From JACKJA01 sp050297015 (GTDB lineage: Bacteria > Pseudomonadota > Alphaproteobacteria > Micavibrionales > Micavibrionaceae), in assembly GCA_050297015.1 (NCBI GenBank), contig JBNKRZ010000024.1, positions 115,440 to 179,439 of the forward strand: a stretch of DNA of 64,000 bases. Reading direction: 5' to 3'. Each line of letters opens with the position of its first letter. The first letter of the stretch is position 1. Positions 45,001-54,785 of this stretch are shown piece after piece. The notes beneath the pieces were generated by a model. The model worked only from the letters and a program-made list of their open reading frames with translations. It had not been told where the DNA came from and made no database searches. Made by a program: the position numbers and the translations under genes.

Positions 45001-45080
45001 AATTCCAAGGAAACACGAATATCAGCAACATTGCAAACGGTTTTTTACGGTTTTTGTATTTTTGTTACAAAATAATAGGG

Positions 45081-47039
45081 TTATGCCTTTAATTCCGGCA
45101 AATCGCGATACAAATCCAGCGCTTCCGGATTGGCCAGCGCCTCGACATTTTTGACCGGACGCCCGTGGATGATATGCCGCACCGCCAGCTCAACAATCTT
45201 GTTCGATTTGGTGCGGGGAATGTCGGCCACGGCAATCACCTTGGCCGGAACATGGCGCGGCGAAGCGCCGTTACGAATGCGAGTTTTAATCACTCTCACA
45301 AGATCCTCTGTCAGTTCAACATTGTCCTTCATTTTAACAAACAAAATCACGCGCACATCGCCATCCCAATCCTGTCCCACGGCAATTGATTCGAGGACTT
45401 CGGGTACTTGTTCCACTTGACGGTAAATCTCCGCCGTGCCGATCCGCACGCCGCCGGGGTTAAGCGTCGCATCCGAACGCCCGTGAATAATAAAGCCACC
45501 ATGCGCCGTGCGCTCAATCCAGTCACCATGGCACCAAATATTATCATAGCTGCCGAAATAAGCATCGTGATATTTTTTCCCGGCCGGGTCATTCCAAAAA
45601 CCGACGGGCATTGACGGGAACGGCTTGGTACAGACAAGCTCACCCGCCCCGGCCCCCGGCGGGATGGGTGTACCATCGTCGTTAAAAACATCAACAGCCA
45701 GCCCCAGTCCGGCCCCTTGGATCTCCCCGCGCCAAACCGGTGATATAGGATTACCCAGTACGAAACAGGATACTATATCCGTCCCGCCGGAAATCGAGGC
45801 CAGATGCACATCCGCCTTAATAGCATCATAAACGTAGTCAAAGCTTTCATGAACCAAGGGCGATCCTGTGGACGTTATCACCTCGACAGACGACAAATCA
45901 TAATCATCACCGGGCCGCAGCCCTTCAGATTTCAGAGCGTCAATATACTTAGCCGCCGTACCAAACAGCTTCGCTTTGTGCTTGCTGGTAAAATCCCACA
46001 GCCCACCCGGCCCCGGATAAAAGGGTGAACCATCATAAAGAAGCAAACAAGCCTCACTGGCCAGAGCACTCACCAACCATTGCCACATCATCCAGCCCGT
46101 TGTCGTAAAATAGAACACGCAGTCATCATGCCCCAAATCACATTGCAGCTGATGTTCCTTTAAATGCTGGATCAACGTTCCGCCGTGCCCATGAACGATG
46201 CATTTGGGAACACCCGTCGTGCCGCTGGAAAACATAATAAACAGCGGATGATTAAACGGCAGGCGCGTAAAAGTAATATCCTGTGGTTTGTATGGCGCAA
46301 TAAAATCAGAGGCCAACACACTATCCGGCAAGCCCCCTTTCCCCAAAAAAGGAACGATTACAGTCTGCTCAACCGTCGGCAAGCGCCCGCGCACCTCTTC
46401 AACCTTGGAGCAACAATCAATCTCTTTACCGTTATAATAATACCCATCCACAGCTACGAGGATTTTAGGTTCAACCTGCCCAAAGCGATCAACCGCCCCC
46501 TGCACGCCAAAATCGGGAGACGCCAGCGAAACAATCGTCCCCATACTGGCCGCCGCCAACATCGCAATAAGCGCCTCGGGAATATTCGGCAAATACAGAG
46601 CGATCCGGTCCCCTGCACTTAAACCCGCAGCTTCCAGCGCCTGCCGCCAACGGCTCACTTCATCATAAAGCGCCCCATAGCTATAGGTACGCTCTGCACC
46701 CGTTTCGGCCCGAAAAATAACAGCGCCCCCTTCGTCACGGCGCCGCAAAAGATTTTCCGCATAATTGAGCCGTGCTTCAGGAAAGAATTGCGCGCCCGGC
46801 ATCCGGCCACCATCTTTAAGAACGGCTTTTCCTTTTTCCCCGATCACGCCGCAAAAATCCCACACTGCGCTCCAAAAGATCTCCGGCTGTTCAACCGACC
46901 ACCGCCACAGTGCTTGGTAATCGGAAAAAACCTCACCCGTTTGTTCCTCAATCTGTTTTTGGAATTTATGAAGCTGCGTTGCCACAACCCTTTCCGGTGA
47001 AGGCGTCCAAAGCGGCGCTTGAGAGTCTTTTTCGATCAT
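45081..47039 (-). CDS. aacS: Acetoacetyl-CoA synthetase
   Basis: A 652-residue AMP-forming acyl-CoA synthetase activating acetoacetate. The N-terminus (LWTPSPERVVATQLHKFQ, then FWSAVWDF) is typical of this enzyme. The AMP loop is FIMFSSGTTGVPKCIVHGHGG. Other motifs are TTTGWMMWQWL, WCHGDWIERT and the acetylation-type lysine region RTKSNKIVELAVR. With 3-hydroxybutyrate dehydrogenase (30339) it converts hydroxybutyrate to acetoacetyl-CoA. It is divergent from dsbD. Confidence 0.95.
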   Translation of the reverse strand: MIEKDSQAPLWTPSPERVVATQLHKFQKQIEEQTGEVFSDYQALWRWSVEQPEIFWSAVWDFCGVIGEKGKAVLKDGGRMPGAQFFPEARLNYAENLLRRRDEGGAVIFRAETGAERTYSYGALYDEVSRWRQALEAAGLSAGDRIALYLPNIPEALIAMLAAASMGTIVSLASPDFGVQGAVDRFGQVEPKILVAVDGYYYNGKEIDCCSKVEEVRGRLPTVEQTVIVPFLGKGGLPDSVLASDFIAPYKPQDITFTRLPFNHPLFIMFSSGTTGVPKCIVHGHGGTLIQHLKEHQLQCDLGHDDCVFYFTTTGWMMWQWLVSALASEACLLLYDGSPFYPGPGGLWDFTSKHKAKLFGTAAKYIDALKSEGLRPGDDYDLSSVEVITSTGSPLVHESFDYVYDAIKADVHLASISGGTDIVSCFVLGNPISPVWRGEIQGAGLGLAVDVFNDDGTPIPPGAGAGELVCTKPFPSMPVGFWNDPAGKKYHDAYFGSYDNIWCHGDWIERTAHGGFIIHGRSDATLNPGGVRIGTAEIYRQVEQVPEVLESIAVGQDWDGDVRVILFVKMKDNVELTEDLVRVIKTRIRNGASPRHVPAKVIAVADIPRTKSNKIVELAVRHIIHGRPVKNVEALANPEALDLYRDLPELKA

Positions 47040-47147
47040 GGTAGCAGGTCCTTAGTTGATCTTTGGATAAAGAAGCGTATGTAATTGTATCCTTGTCTCA
47101 ACTTGTCTTGAATAATAAAATAGCAAAAATGTTTAAAAAGGATTGAT

Positions 47148-49337
47148 ATGAATACCATCGCCCGCCTGTTTTTTCTTTTGGCTTTATTGCTCTTTTGGCC
47201 GCACGCTGACTTACGCGCCGAAGAGGCCGGAGAAATAGAACATTTTGTTTCCGTAACCATGACACCGGAGCGCTCCCATATCGAGCCGGGCGAGACAATC
47301 TTCATAGCCATCACACAAGATATAGCCCCCGGCTGGCACACTTACTGGCATAATCCGGGCGATTCCGGTCAAGCCATGCATGTTTCATGGACAGCCCTAA
47401 ACGGATTTGAAGCCGGAACACTGCACTGGCCCGTGCCTGTCAAACTGCCGATCAAGGGCCTTATGAATTACGGGCATTACGGTACGGTAACGATGCTTCA
47501 GGAAATCACCGCCCCGAACCCTTTGCCCGATGGGCCTGTCACGCTAGAAGCGGAAACCGGAATCCTCGTCTGTAAAGATGTCTGCATTCCCGAATATAGC
47601 AGCCACAAAATCACGTTTAATAACGGCGCCAATGAAACACACAGAGCCTTAATTGCCGAGACCGTTGAAAAGCTCCCGCTTCCTTTCGATGGCACAGCTT
47701 ATTTTCGCGAAGACGGTGATAATCTTGTACTCAATGTGCATTTTGAGAAAGAGCATCGTCTACTCGTCGAAAGCTTTAACAAACGCACAGACTTTGACTT
47801 ATTCCCCTATCAATGGGGATTGGTCGATGCTATTGAACCAACTCACAAAGGACTCACAGAAGAAGAATTAATGGTCCGGCAGAAAAAAGGCGATGAATCC
47901 CTGACTGGACGGGATGAGATAAAAACCCTCATTGCCTTTACAACCGTATACAACGAACGTAGCGCCATCATCGTTTCAGCCAAACCGGACCCCGACTGGC
48001 TTGCAGGAAAAACAGAGAATGCCACAGGAAACGATACCCAAAATACGCCCACGGCAACCGACGAAACGGCTGAAAAATTTCCCTTTTCCGGCTTTACTCG
48101 CGCCTTGTTTTTTGCCTTTCTGGGCGGATTAATCTTGAACCTTATGCCTTGCGTCTTCCCCGTTTTGTCCATGAAAGCCCTGAGCCTGTGCAAACTCTCC
48201 GCAAAAGAAAACCACACCGCGCGGCTGCATGGACTGGAATATGCGGCGGGAGTCATCTTAAGCTTCCTGACTATTGCAGGCATTCTGATCGCCCTTAAAG
48301 CCGCTGGCTCACAAATTGGTTGGGGTTTTCACCTGCAAAACCCCTTCATGATTTTAGCCCTTTCCTATCTCTTCTTTGTCTTGGGCCTGAACCTGTCCGG
48401 CTTTTTTGAAATCAGGGGCGTGTTTACCAGCCTTGGCAACGACCTTACCCGCCCCGACCGTATGGGCGGATCGTTCTTTGCGGGTGTGTTGGCTGTCGTC
48501 GTCGCCGCGCCGTGCACCGCTCCCTTCATGGGTGCAGCTATGGGATTTGCCTTTAGCCAACCAGCACCCATAACGCTGAGCGTTTTTGTAGCACTAGGGG
48601 CAGGACTAGCTTTCCCGTACGTGCTGCTCTCCTTTATTCCGTCCTTACGTTCCAAGCTCCCCAAACCGGGCGCATGGATGGTAACATTCAAGGAATTCCT
48701 CGCCTTTCCCATGTTTGCCTCGGCTATCTGGCTCGTATGGGTTTTGGGCCAGCAGACGGGTGCCGCCGGACCACTGCAAGCCTTAAGCGGCATGCTTTTG
48801 ATTGCCTTTGCCCTGTGGCTGACAAAAAAAGCGCCCGACCAAGGACCATTGAAAGTCACCTCATCGGTTATTGCCGTATGCGCCATCTTGGCCGCCTTTC
48901 TTTATAGCTGCCCGGCTTGCGAACAGCACCAACCGGGGCAGCCTGTAACCTACGAACAAACGGAAAAAGGCAGCACACAAGAACCCTACACCTCCGCTCG
49001 GCTGGAGGAGTTACTGAGCTTGGATGCCCCCGTTTTCGTCAACATGACGGCGGCGTGGTGCATCACGTGCAAGGCCAATGAGAAAGCCGCGCTAAGCCGT
49101 GAAGAGACCAAAACCATCTTCAATGAAATGGGCGTCCACTATCTTAAAGGTGATTGGACCAACCGCGACCCGGCTATCACCGCTTATCTCTCGTCTTTCA
49201 ACCGGCAAGGCGTTCCCCTCTATATCTATTACGGCCCCCGTGATGAGAAAACAGGAAACCGCCCCGATCCGGTTGTCCTGCCACAGATTTTAACGCCGGC
49301 GATTGTGAAGAAAGCTCTGCACGTCAAAGAGAATTAA
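47148..49337 (+). CDS. DsbD/ScsB-type thiol:disulfide interchange protein
   Basis: A 729-residue inner-membrane protein that carries reducing power to the periplasm. It has a signal peptide (1-24), an N-terminal DsbC-like periplasmic domain with Cys pair ILVCKDVCIPEY, a membrane domain of about eight helices with redox cysteines in LMPCVFPVLS and VVAAPCTAPFMG, and a C-terminal thioredoxin domain with C638-I-T-C641 (AAWCITCK). The N-terminal domain type fits the ScsB branch. AAGGA lies 5 nt before the ATG. Confidence 0.92.
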   Translation: MNTIARLFFLLALLLFWPHADLRAEEAGEIEHFVSVTMTPERSHIEPGETIFIAITQDIAPGWHTYWHNPGDSGQAMHVSWTALNGFEAGTLHWPVPVKLPIKGLMNYGHYGTVTMLQEITAPNPLPDGPVTLEAETGILVCKDVCIPEYSSHKITFNNGANETHRALIAETVEKLPLPFDGTAYFREDGDNLVLNVHFEKEHRLLVESFNKRTDFDLFPYQWGLVDAIEPTHKGLTEEELMVRQKKGDESLTGRDEIKTLIAFTTVYNERSAIIVSAKPDPDWLAGKTENATGNDTQNTPTATDETAEKFPFSGFTRALFFAFLGGLILNLMPCVFPVLSMKALSLCKLSAKENHTARLHGLEYAAGVILSFLTIAGILIALKAAGSQIGWGFHLQNPFMILALSYLFFVLGLNLSGFFEIRGVFTSLGNDLTRPDRMGGSFFAGVLAVVVAAPCTAPFMGAAMGFAFSQPAPITLSVFVALGAGLAFPYVLLSFIPSLRSKLPKPGAWMVTFKEFLAFPMFASAIWLVWVLGQQTGAAGPLQALSGMLLIAFALWLTKKAPDQGPLKVTSSVIAVCAILAAFLYSCPACEQHQPGQPVTYEQTEKGSTQEPYTSARLEELLSLDAPVFVNMTAAWCITCKANEKAALSREETKTIFNEMGVHYLKGDWTNRDPAITAYLSSFNRQGVPLYIYYGPRDEKTGNRPDPVVLPQILTPAIVKKALHVKEN

Positions 49338-49441
49338 GCGCAGACCTCATAAATGCCTCAAGAAAAAACGAAGAATTGTTGGCACACACCCCCGATTCAT
49401 ATTATGTTATATAAAGGTTCGATCACGCAAAGTAGTCTATC

Positions 49442-51454
49442 ATGACGGCGCAGAGCACAAAAAAGGCCGGGGCAGTCCCCGGAACAGCGACCAAACAAAA
49501 AACGGCTTCTTCCCCGGAGGAAGCCCGTTTTGTCATGGATGAAAACGGCTGTTTAATCCACACGACTCCAGCCTTTGCCAAGCTATTTAAACAAGCGCCG
49601 GAAGAAATGACCGGCCAGCATTTTGAAGACATTGCTTCTTTTCCGGATATTTATGAAGCTTCACCCGGCCGCGTTTTGTTCGGCCCTAACGCCGGGACGT
49701 ACATAGATACGCTGGAAGAAGGGATAAGCAAGATCAATATTCCAACCCGGAAGACGCCGGTATCCCTGCATCTCGACCGTGTGCAATCGAAAAGCGGAAG
49801 CATCTTTATGGTCGGGACGGCACTGAAGAAGAACACAGTCCAACCCGAGGGAGAAAACACCGCTCGTAGATTTCTGGAAAGCGTAGAAAACAGTGCTGCA
49901 AAAGAGCTAACCTCCAGTGCGATTACACAACGTTCCGAGGAAAGCGAACTACGCCACTTCCTGAACATGTCCAATGAAATGATGGCCGTCTCTCACCAGG
50001 ATGGTTCTTTTTTGCGGGTTAATAACGCCTTTAACGATGTCACCGGCTATGACGATACTGAATTACACTCAATGAGCTTCATGGACATGATTCATCCTGA
50101 TGACCGTCCCCATGTGCGCACGACACTGCACAGCTTAATGCACAAAGAAAGCGGTGAGGGGCAGATTATAGATTTTGAAGCCCGGATCATCGCCAAGGAC
50201 CATCAACCACACTGGGTTGAATGGCGGCAAAAGCGCGTACAAAAAACAATATACAGCGTGGGACGTGACATCACAGCTACCAAAAAACACGAAACCGCCC
50301 TCAAACGCCAACAGCAACAGCTAAGTGAAGCACAAGCTATTGGCCTTATGGGACACTGGTACTGGAAAGTCGGCGAAGAGAGCATAGAATGGTCGCGGCA
50401 ACTCTACGATATTTTCGGCGTCGATCCGGATGATTTTCAGCCCACGCTCGATAATATCAACCGCATGCTCTATAAGCGCGATCTCGGACGCCTGATGCAA
50501 GCTTTCCAGCGTGCGATCATAGAGCAAAACAATTACGACATGGACTTCCAGATTGACCGGCCGGATGGCGAAGTCCGCTATATACGCTGTCAGGGCAAAT
50601 GTGAGACCGACGATGATGGCGATGTCATCGCTCTGTTCGGGATTATGCAAGACATCACAGCACGAACACTTTATGAAGAAGAACTACGGCAAGCCAAAGA
50701 AAGTGCCGAACGCGCCTATGCCGCAAAATCTCAATTCCTCGCCAATATGAGCCATGAGCTACGCACGCCGCTCAATGCTATTATCGGATTCTCCGAGATG
50801 ATTCAGCGTCAGATGCTCGGCCCCATCGGAACGGAAAAATACCTCGATTACATCACCGGCATCCGCGAAAGCGGTGAGCATTTACTTGATCTCATCAGCG
50901 ACATCCTCGATATGTCCAAAATCGAAGCCGGAAAATACGAGCTTGATCTCGAAGAATTTGATCTGGTCAAAGTCATTGATCTGGCAATGCATATGGTTGA
51001 AGGCCGCGCGCTGGAATCCCGCGTTAAGCTGAAAACTGATGTAAAGGATGAAGAACTTAAAATCATCGCCGACCGCCGCGCGATTATGCAGATTTTGCTA
51101 AACTTGCTTTCCAACGCCATCAAATTTACCGATATAAACGGCACTGTACGTGTCGAGTGTATCAAGCGTAAAGACTATGTATCTTTGAAAGTTCACGACA
51201 CGGGAATCGGTATTCCGGCCAACCAACTCAAAGACATCACCCGTCCCTTCGAACAGGCCGCAAGCCACTATACACGCCAACATGAGGGTACAGGGCTAGG
51301 ACTAGCCATTACAAAAGAGTTAGCTGAAATGCATGGCGGTATTATGCGTATTTCTTCCACCGTTGACATAGGCACAACCGTGACTGTACGTCTGCCGTAC
51401 GATGCGTACGCTTACGTTAAAAAACAACGGCAAGACGCAAGTGAAAAAACGTAA
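49442..51454 (+). CDS. PAS-domain sensor histidine kinase
   Basis: A 670-residue kinase, apparently cytoplasmic as it has no membrane helix. PAS-type domains lie at about 26-130, 170-280 and 300-410. The HisKA domain has the phospho-accepting H438 in MSHELRTPLNAIIGFSEM. The HATPase domain contains NLLSNAIKFT, DTGIGIP and GTGLGLAITKEL. The GFSEM...GPIG sequence is common in alphaproteobacterial kinases of the PdhS/DivJ-like group. No response regulator is adjacent, so the partner is unknown. Confidence 0.92.
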   Translation: MTAQSTKKAGAVPGTATKQKTASSPEEARFVMDENGCLIHTTPAFAKLFKQAPEEMTGQHFEDIASFPDIYEASPGRVLFGPNAGTYIDTLEEGISKINIPTRKTPVSLHLDRVQSKSGSIFMVGTALKKNTVQPEGENTARRFLESVENSAAKELTSSAITQRSEESELRHFLNMSNEMMAVSHQDGSFLRVNNAFNDVTGYDDTELHSMSFMDMIHPDDRPHVRTTLHSLMHKESGEGQIIDFEARIIAKDHQPHWVEWRQKRVQKTIYSVGRDITATKKHETALKRQQQQLSEAQAIGLMGHWYWKVGEESIEWSRQLYDIFGVDPDDFQPTLDNINRMLYKRDLGRLMQAFQRAIIEQNNYDMDFQIDRPDGEVRYIRCQGKCETDDDGDVIALFGIMQDITARTLYEEELRQAKESAERAYAAKSQFLANMSHELRTPLNAIIGFSEMIQRQMLGPIGTEKYLDYITGIRESGEHLLDLISDILDMSKIEAGKYELDLEEFDLVKVIDLAMHMVEGRALESRVKLKTDVKDEELKIIADRRAIMQILLNLLSNAIKFTDINGTVRVECIKRKDYVSLKVHDTGIGIPANQLKDITRPFEQAASHYTRQHEGTGLGLAITKELAEMHGGIMRISSTVDIGTTVTVRLPYDAYAYVKKQRQDASEKT

Positions 51455-51475
51455 GACAACACAAGCTCACCTGCC

Positions 51476-52414
51476 TTACGAAACCTCACTGACCTCTTCT
51501 TTCATCGCCGCGAGAATTTTCCGCTCCATATCCAAACAAGCTGCAAGCCCCGTATGATAATCGGGATAGAGCAAATCAACCCCCAGCTCTCCCTTGATCC
51601 GTTTATTGGCAACGCGCTTGTTATCGCTGTAAAAACTACGCGCCATAGGGGCCATATCAGCCTCATCAAACGGGATAAGGGGGGGTTCTTTTAGCTCCAA
51701 AAGATGACAGGCCTCGGAAATAACCTCATGACTAGGACCGGGATAATCATCACAAACATTGTACACAGCGCCGGGCGACGGTGCATTCATAGACGCCATT
51801 AAAACCTGCACGATATCCTCAACATGAATGCGGTTAAAAGCATGACCGGGCTTATCAATGCGGCGCGCCACACCTGCCCGCACCGTATCCAAAGCGCTGC
51901 GTCCAGGACCGTAAATCCCGGCAAGACGAAAGACATGCACAGGCACGTCATATTGTTCATACAGAGATAACCATTGCTGCTCCGCACGCTGGCGACGGGA
52001 ACCGCGTTTTGATCCGGGTCGCACTTCAGAAGCCTCATCAACCCAATCCCCACCCCGGTCACCGTAAACACTGATCGAAGATAAATACCCTACCCAGCGC
52101 AAAGATTTAATCTTAGCTATATCCTCCGCATGGGCAAGAAAAGTAGGATCGCCCCGGTCATCCGGCGGCGTAGAAATCAAAAGATGCGTCACGTCCTTGA
52201 AGAAAAAAGAAGGATCATCGAGAGGATGCTGTTGATCGTAAAGGTAAGCTTTAATGCCCTGTTGGCGAAGCAACGCCCGTTTATCTGGATCGCGCGTCGT
52301 GCCGGTAATATCCCATCCACCTTGCTGTTCGAGCGTAAAGCCCAAATAATCCGAGGTATAACCATACCCGAAGCAAAAAAGATGATTGTGCCTACACGAT
52401 CCTTCGTCTGTCAT
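51476..52414 (-). CDS. NAD(P)-binding epimerase-like (extended SDR) protein
   Basis: A 312-residue protein with the Rossmann start FCFGYGYTSDYLG. Extended-SDR features follow: LISTPPDDRGDP, YLSSISVYGDRGG, and later FRLAGIYGPGRSALDTVRAG and YNVCDDYPGPSHEV. The catalytic-type Tyr is in VYGDRG, but the usual YxxxK appears altered, so activity is uncertain. It resembles the YeeZ-like group. Function unknown. The GST gene lies upstream on the same strand with a 62-bp gap. Confidence 0.8.
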   Translation of the reverse strand: MTDEGSCRHNHLFCFGYGYTSDYLGFTLEQQGGWDITGTTRDPDKRALLRQQGIKAYLYDQQHPLDDPSFFFKDVTHLLISTPPDDRGDPTFLAHAEDIAKIKSLRWVGYLSSISVYGDRGGDWVDEASEVRPGSKRGSRRQRAEQQWLSLYEQYDVPVHVFRLAGIYGPGRSALDTVRAGVARRIDKPGHAFNRIHVEDIVQVLMASMNAPSPGAVYNVCDDYPGPSHEVISEACHLLELKEPPLIPFDEADMAPMARSFYSDNKRVANKRIKGELGVDLLYPDYHTGLAACLDMERKILAAMKEEVSEVS

Positions 52415-52476
52415 TAATGCCTTTTCAATACCTCATTAGGGCGACTCGCATCGCCTTTCGCCTTTTTATCACGTTT

Positions 52477-53145
52477 TTAAAAATCAACGTTTTCGTAGTG
52501 TTCAACCGGTGTAAAACCGGGAATGCGGTCTTCCAGAACAGTACGGAAACTCGGGCGGGATTTAACCCGCGCATACCACTCACGGGCCGCTTGATGCTCG
52601 TCCCACGGCACATCACCAATATAATCGACCGTCGATAAATGAGCCGCCGCCGCAATATCAGCCAGAGAAAAATCATCCCCCGCCAGCCAATTACGTTTTT
52701 CAGTCAAAAATCCAATATAATCAAGGTGATAATGAATATTTGCATGCCCGGCACGGATCGAAGGGCCGTGCGGTTCCCCCAGCTTTAAAAGCCGCTTCAT
52801 CAGTTTTTCACCCACAAGGTTTTCCGTCACTTCGCTGTTAAACTTAACATCAAACCAGCCAACCAAACGGCGCGTTTCAGCGCGCTGCACCGGGTCCGTC
52901 CCTAACAGGTTAGTCGTCGGGTAAACTTCTTCCAGATACTCGCAAATCACTTGCGAATTGGCAAGCGTCGTGCCGTCTTCCTCAATCAATACAGGCACAT
53001 CTCCCGCCGGGTTCAAGGCCAAAAAAGCCGTCCGCCGCTCCCATATCTTTTCGATCTTGGGTTCAAAATCCAGCCCCTTTTCTGCCAGCACAATACGCAC
53101 TTTGCGGGAAAACGGGTGCAGCCATAGGTGAAATAATGTTCTCAT
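52477..53145 (-). CDS. Glutathione S-transferase family protein
   Basis: A 222-residue protein with a thioredoxin-fold N-terminal domain (LFHLWLHPFSRKVRIVLAEKGL, then GDVPVLIEEDGTTLANSQVICEYLEE). The SNAIL-type motif appears as NSQVI, a known GST glutathione-site variant. The helical C-terminal domain contains DDFSLADIAAAAHLSTVDY. Substrate unknown. It may be co-transcribed with the downstream epimerase-like gene. Confidence 0.9.
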   Translation of the reverse strand: MRTLFHLWLHPFSRKVRIVLAEKGLDFEPKIEKIWERRTAFLALNPAGDVPVLIEEDGTTLANSQVICEYLEEVYPTTNLLGTDPVQRAETRRLVGWFDVKFNSEVTENLVGEKLMKRLLKLGEPHGPSIRAGHANIHYHLDYIGFLTEKRNWLAGDDFSLADIAAAAHLSTVDYIGDVPWDEHQAAREWYARVKSRPSFRTVLEDRIPGFTPVEHYENVDF

Positions 53146-53202
53146 AATACCGGTGACTCTACCCTAGCCTTTTACAAAAAAACAGCCCCTATCTTATGTT
53201 TT

Positions 53203-53775
53203 TTAAGACTCTTTCGAAGAAGGCGCCCCAAAAGGCAACATCTTCATGATGGTGCTATCTTTGTCGATAATCTTGTGCTTAAGAGCACCGGCAAAGTGAA
53301 GGACAATCAAGCCAATAACAACAGACCCCAGAATTTCATGCGCTTCATGGGCTTCCTTACCGAGCGCCTTGCTTTTTTCAACAATCGCGGGAAGCTCAAA
53401 CAATCCAAAGAACTCAACCGGGTGACCGCCGGCCGACGACATAACCCAGCCGGAAAGCGGCAAACCAATCATGCCCAGATACAAAAAGCCATGTACAGCT
53501 TTGGACAAAATCACTTCCCAGCGTTTATGAGTAGGCAACGCCGCCGGCGTCACGTTCATAAAACGCCAAACAATCCGCAAAAGCACCAATCCCAATATCA
53601 ACACACCGATAGATTTATGAAGACCATACAGCTTAAACATAAGCGGCCCGCGCTCCAATTCGGCTTCCGCCAAATAAAGACCGAAAGCCAACATACCGAT
53701 CATCAACACAGCCATAATCCAGTGAAAAGCCTGCGCAACAAGACCATAACGTTCCGCTGTATTTTTAATACACAT
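53203..53775 (-). CDS. Cytochrome b561-family protein
   Basis: A 190-residue membrane protein with four helices, matching the prokaryotic cytochrome b561 (CybB) family. Probable haem ligands are His in AQAFHWIMAVLMIG, LYGLHKSIGVLIL, HEAHEILGSV and VLHFAGALKH. It would transfer electrons from ubiquinol, for example to superoxide in the CybB case. It is transcribed divergently from uppP. Confidence 0.9.
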   Translation of the reverse strand: MCIKNTAERYGLVAQAFHWIMAVLMIGMLAFGLYLAEAELERGPLMFKLYGLHKSIGVLILGLVLLRIVWRFMNVTPAALPTHKRWEVILSKAVHGFLYLGMIGLPLSGWVMSSAGGHPVEFFGLFELPAIVEKSKALGKEAHEAHEILGSVVIGLIVLHFAGALKHKIIDKDSTIMKMLPFGAPSSKES

Positions 53776-53960
53776 TTCTTATTTCCTCTAATATCAAAGA
53801 ATAACACTTCTTCAGAAGAGCTGATTATATACTATTACAAAACCTAGCGCATTCAAAACTACAATCAATCACTTAAATAATGCAGCTTATTTTATTTTCT
53901 TGCTTTTGTCTCCTATCATATTCATAACCTCCTCATTGGACAGAAAACAGAAAGACCATA

Positions 53961-54785
53961 ATGCCTTTATTTCACATTGTCATCCTTGCCCTCATTCAGG
54001 GTATTACCGAGTTTCTCCCTATCAGCTCCAGCGGGCATTTAGTTCTGGCACATACGATCATGAATGCTGACACATTATCCGGCTGGGAAGAAGATTTGAC
54101 GATGGATATTGCCGTTCACATCGGCACGCTGTTCGCCGTTCTCCTTTATTTCTGGCGTGATATTTTTCGTATGCTCTCTGGTTTAACGGGACTTGTCACA
54201 AGCAAAAAAGACACGGAAGGCACAAACCTTTTGCTCCACGTCATTATCGGCTCTCTGCCGGTTATAGCCGCCGGGTTTGCGCTTCATATGTGGGAGCCCG
54301 CATGGCTACGCTCGCTGACAGTGATGGCATGGGCTACCGTGATTTTCGGGATTATCCTGTGGGCGGCAGACCGCTTTGGCAAAACCGACTACACCCTCAC
54401 AGATATGACCTTCAAAAATGCTTTCCTGATCGGACTGGCACAAATTCTGGCCCTTATACCAGGCACCAGCCGTTCGGGCATTACCATGACAGCCGCCCGG
54501 TTTTTGGGATTTTCCCGCCGGGAATCAGCCCATTTCTCTCTTCTTTTAGCAACCGTAGCTATCAGCGGCGCAGGCGCCTTAACGGGACTGGATCTTTGGC
54601 AAAGCGGCAATGTGACGTTGGGCATGGATGCGCTCCTGGCGATTATCCTGTCGTTTTTTGCGGCCATGATCGCCATTGCTTTAATGATGAAATGGCTCGA
54701 AAAATCAAGCTTCACACCATTTGCGATTTACCGGATTATATTGGGGCTTATTCTTCTGGGGCTGATTTATAGCGGCACAGTATAA
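53961..54785 (+). CDS. uppP: Undecaprenyl-diphosphatase UppP/BacA
   Basis: A 274-residue inner-membrane enzyme that recycles undecaprenyl diphosphate to the monophosphate carrier used for peptidoglycan and O-antigen. Motif 1 is ITEFLPISSSGH (E17, S22-S24, H26). Motif 2 is IPGTSRSGITMTAARFLGFSR. About eight helices. The 3' end overlaps the convergent rsmD by 38 bp. Confidence 0.96.
   Translation: MPLFHIVILALIQGITEFLPISSSGHLVLAHTIMNADTLSGWEEDLTMDIAVHIGTLFAVLLYFWRDIFRMLSGLTGLVTSKKDTEGTNLLLHVIIGSLPVIAAGFALHMWEPAWLRSLTVMAWATVIFGIILWAADRFGKTDYTLTDMTFKNAFLIGLAQILALIPGTSRSGITMTAARFLGFSRRESAHFSLLLATVAISGAGALTGLDLWQSGNVTLGMDALLAIILSFFAAMIAIALMMKWLEKSSFTPFAIYRIILGLILLGLIYSGTV

Noticed and set aside
54290..54772. 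160-codon plus-strand frame inside uppP
   Set aside because: Out-of-frame shadow of uppP, rich in Arg, His and Pro as expected from frame-shifted reading.
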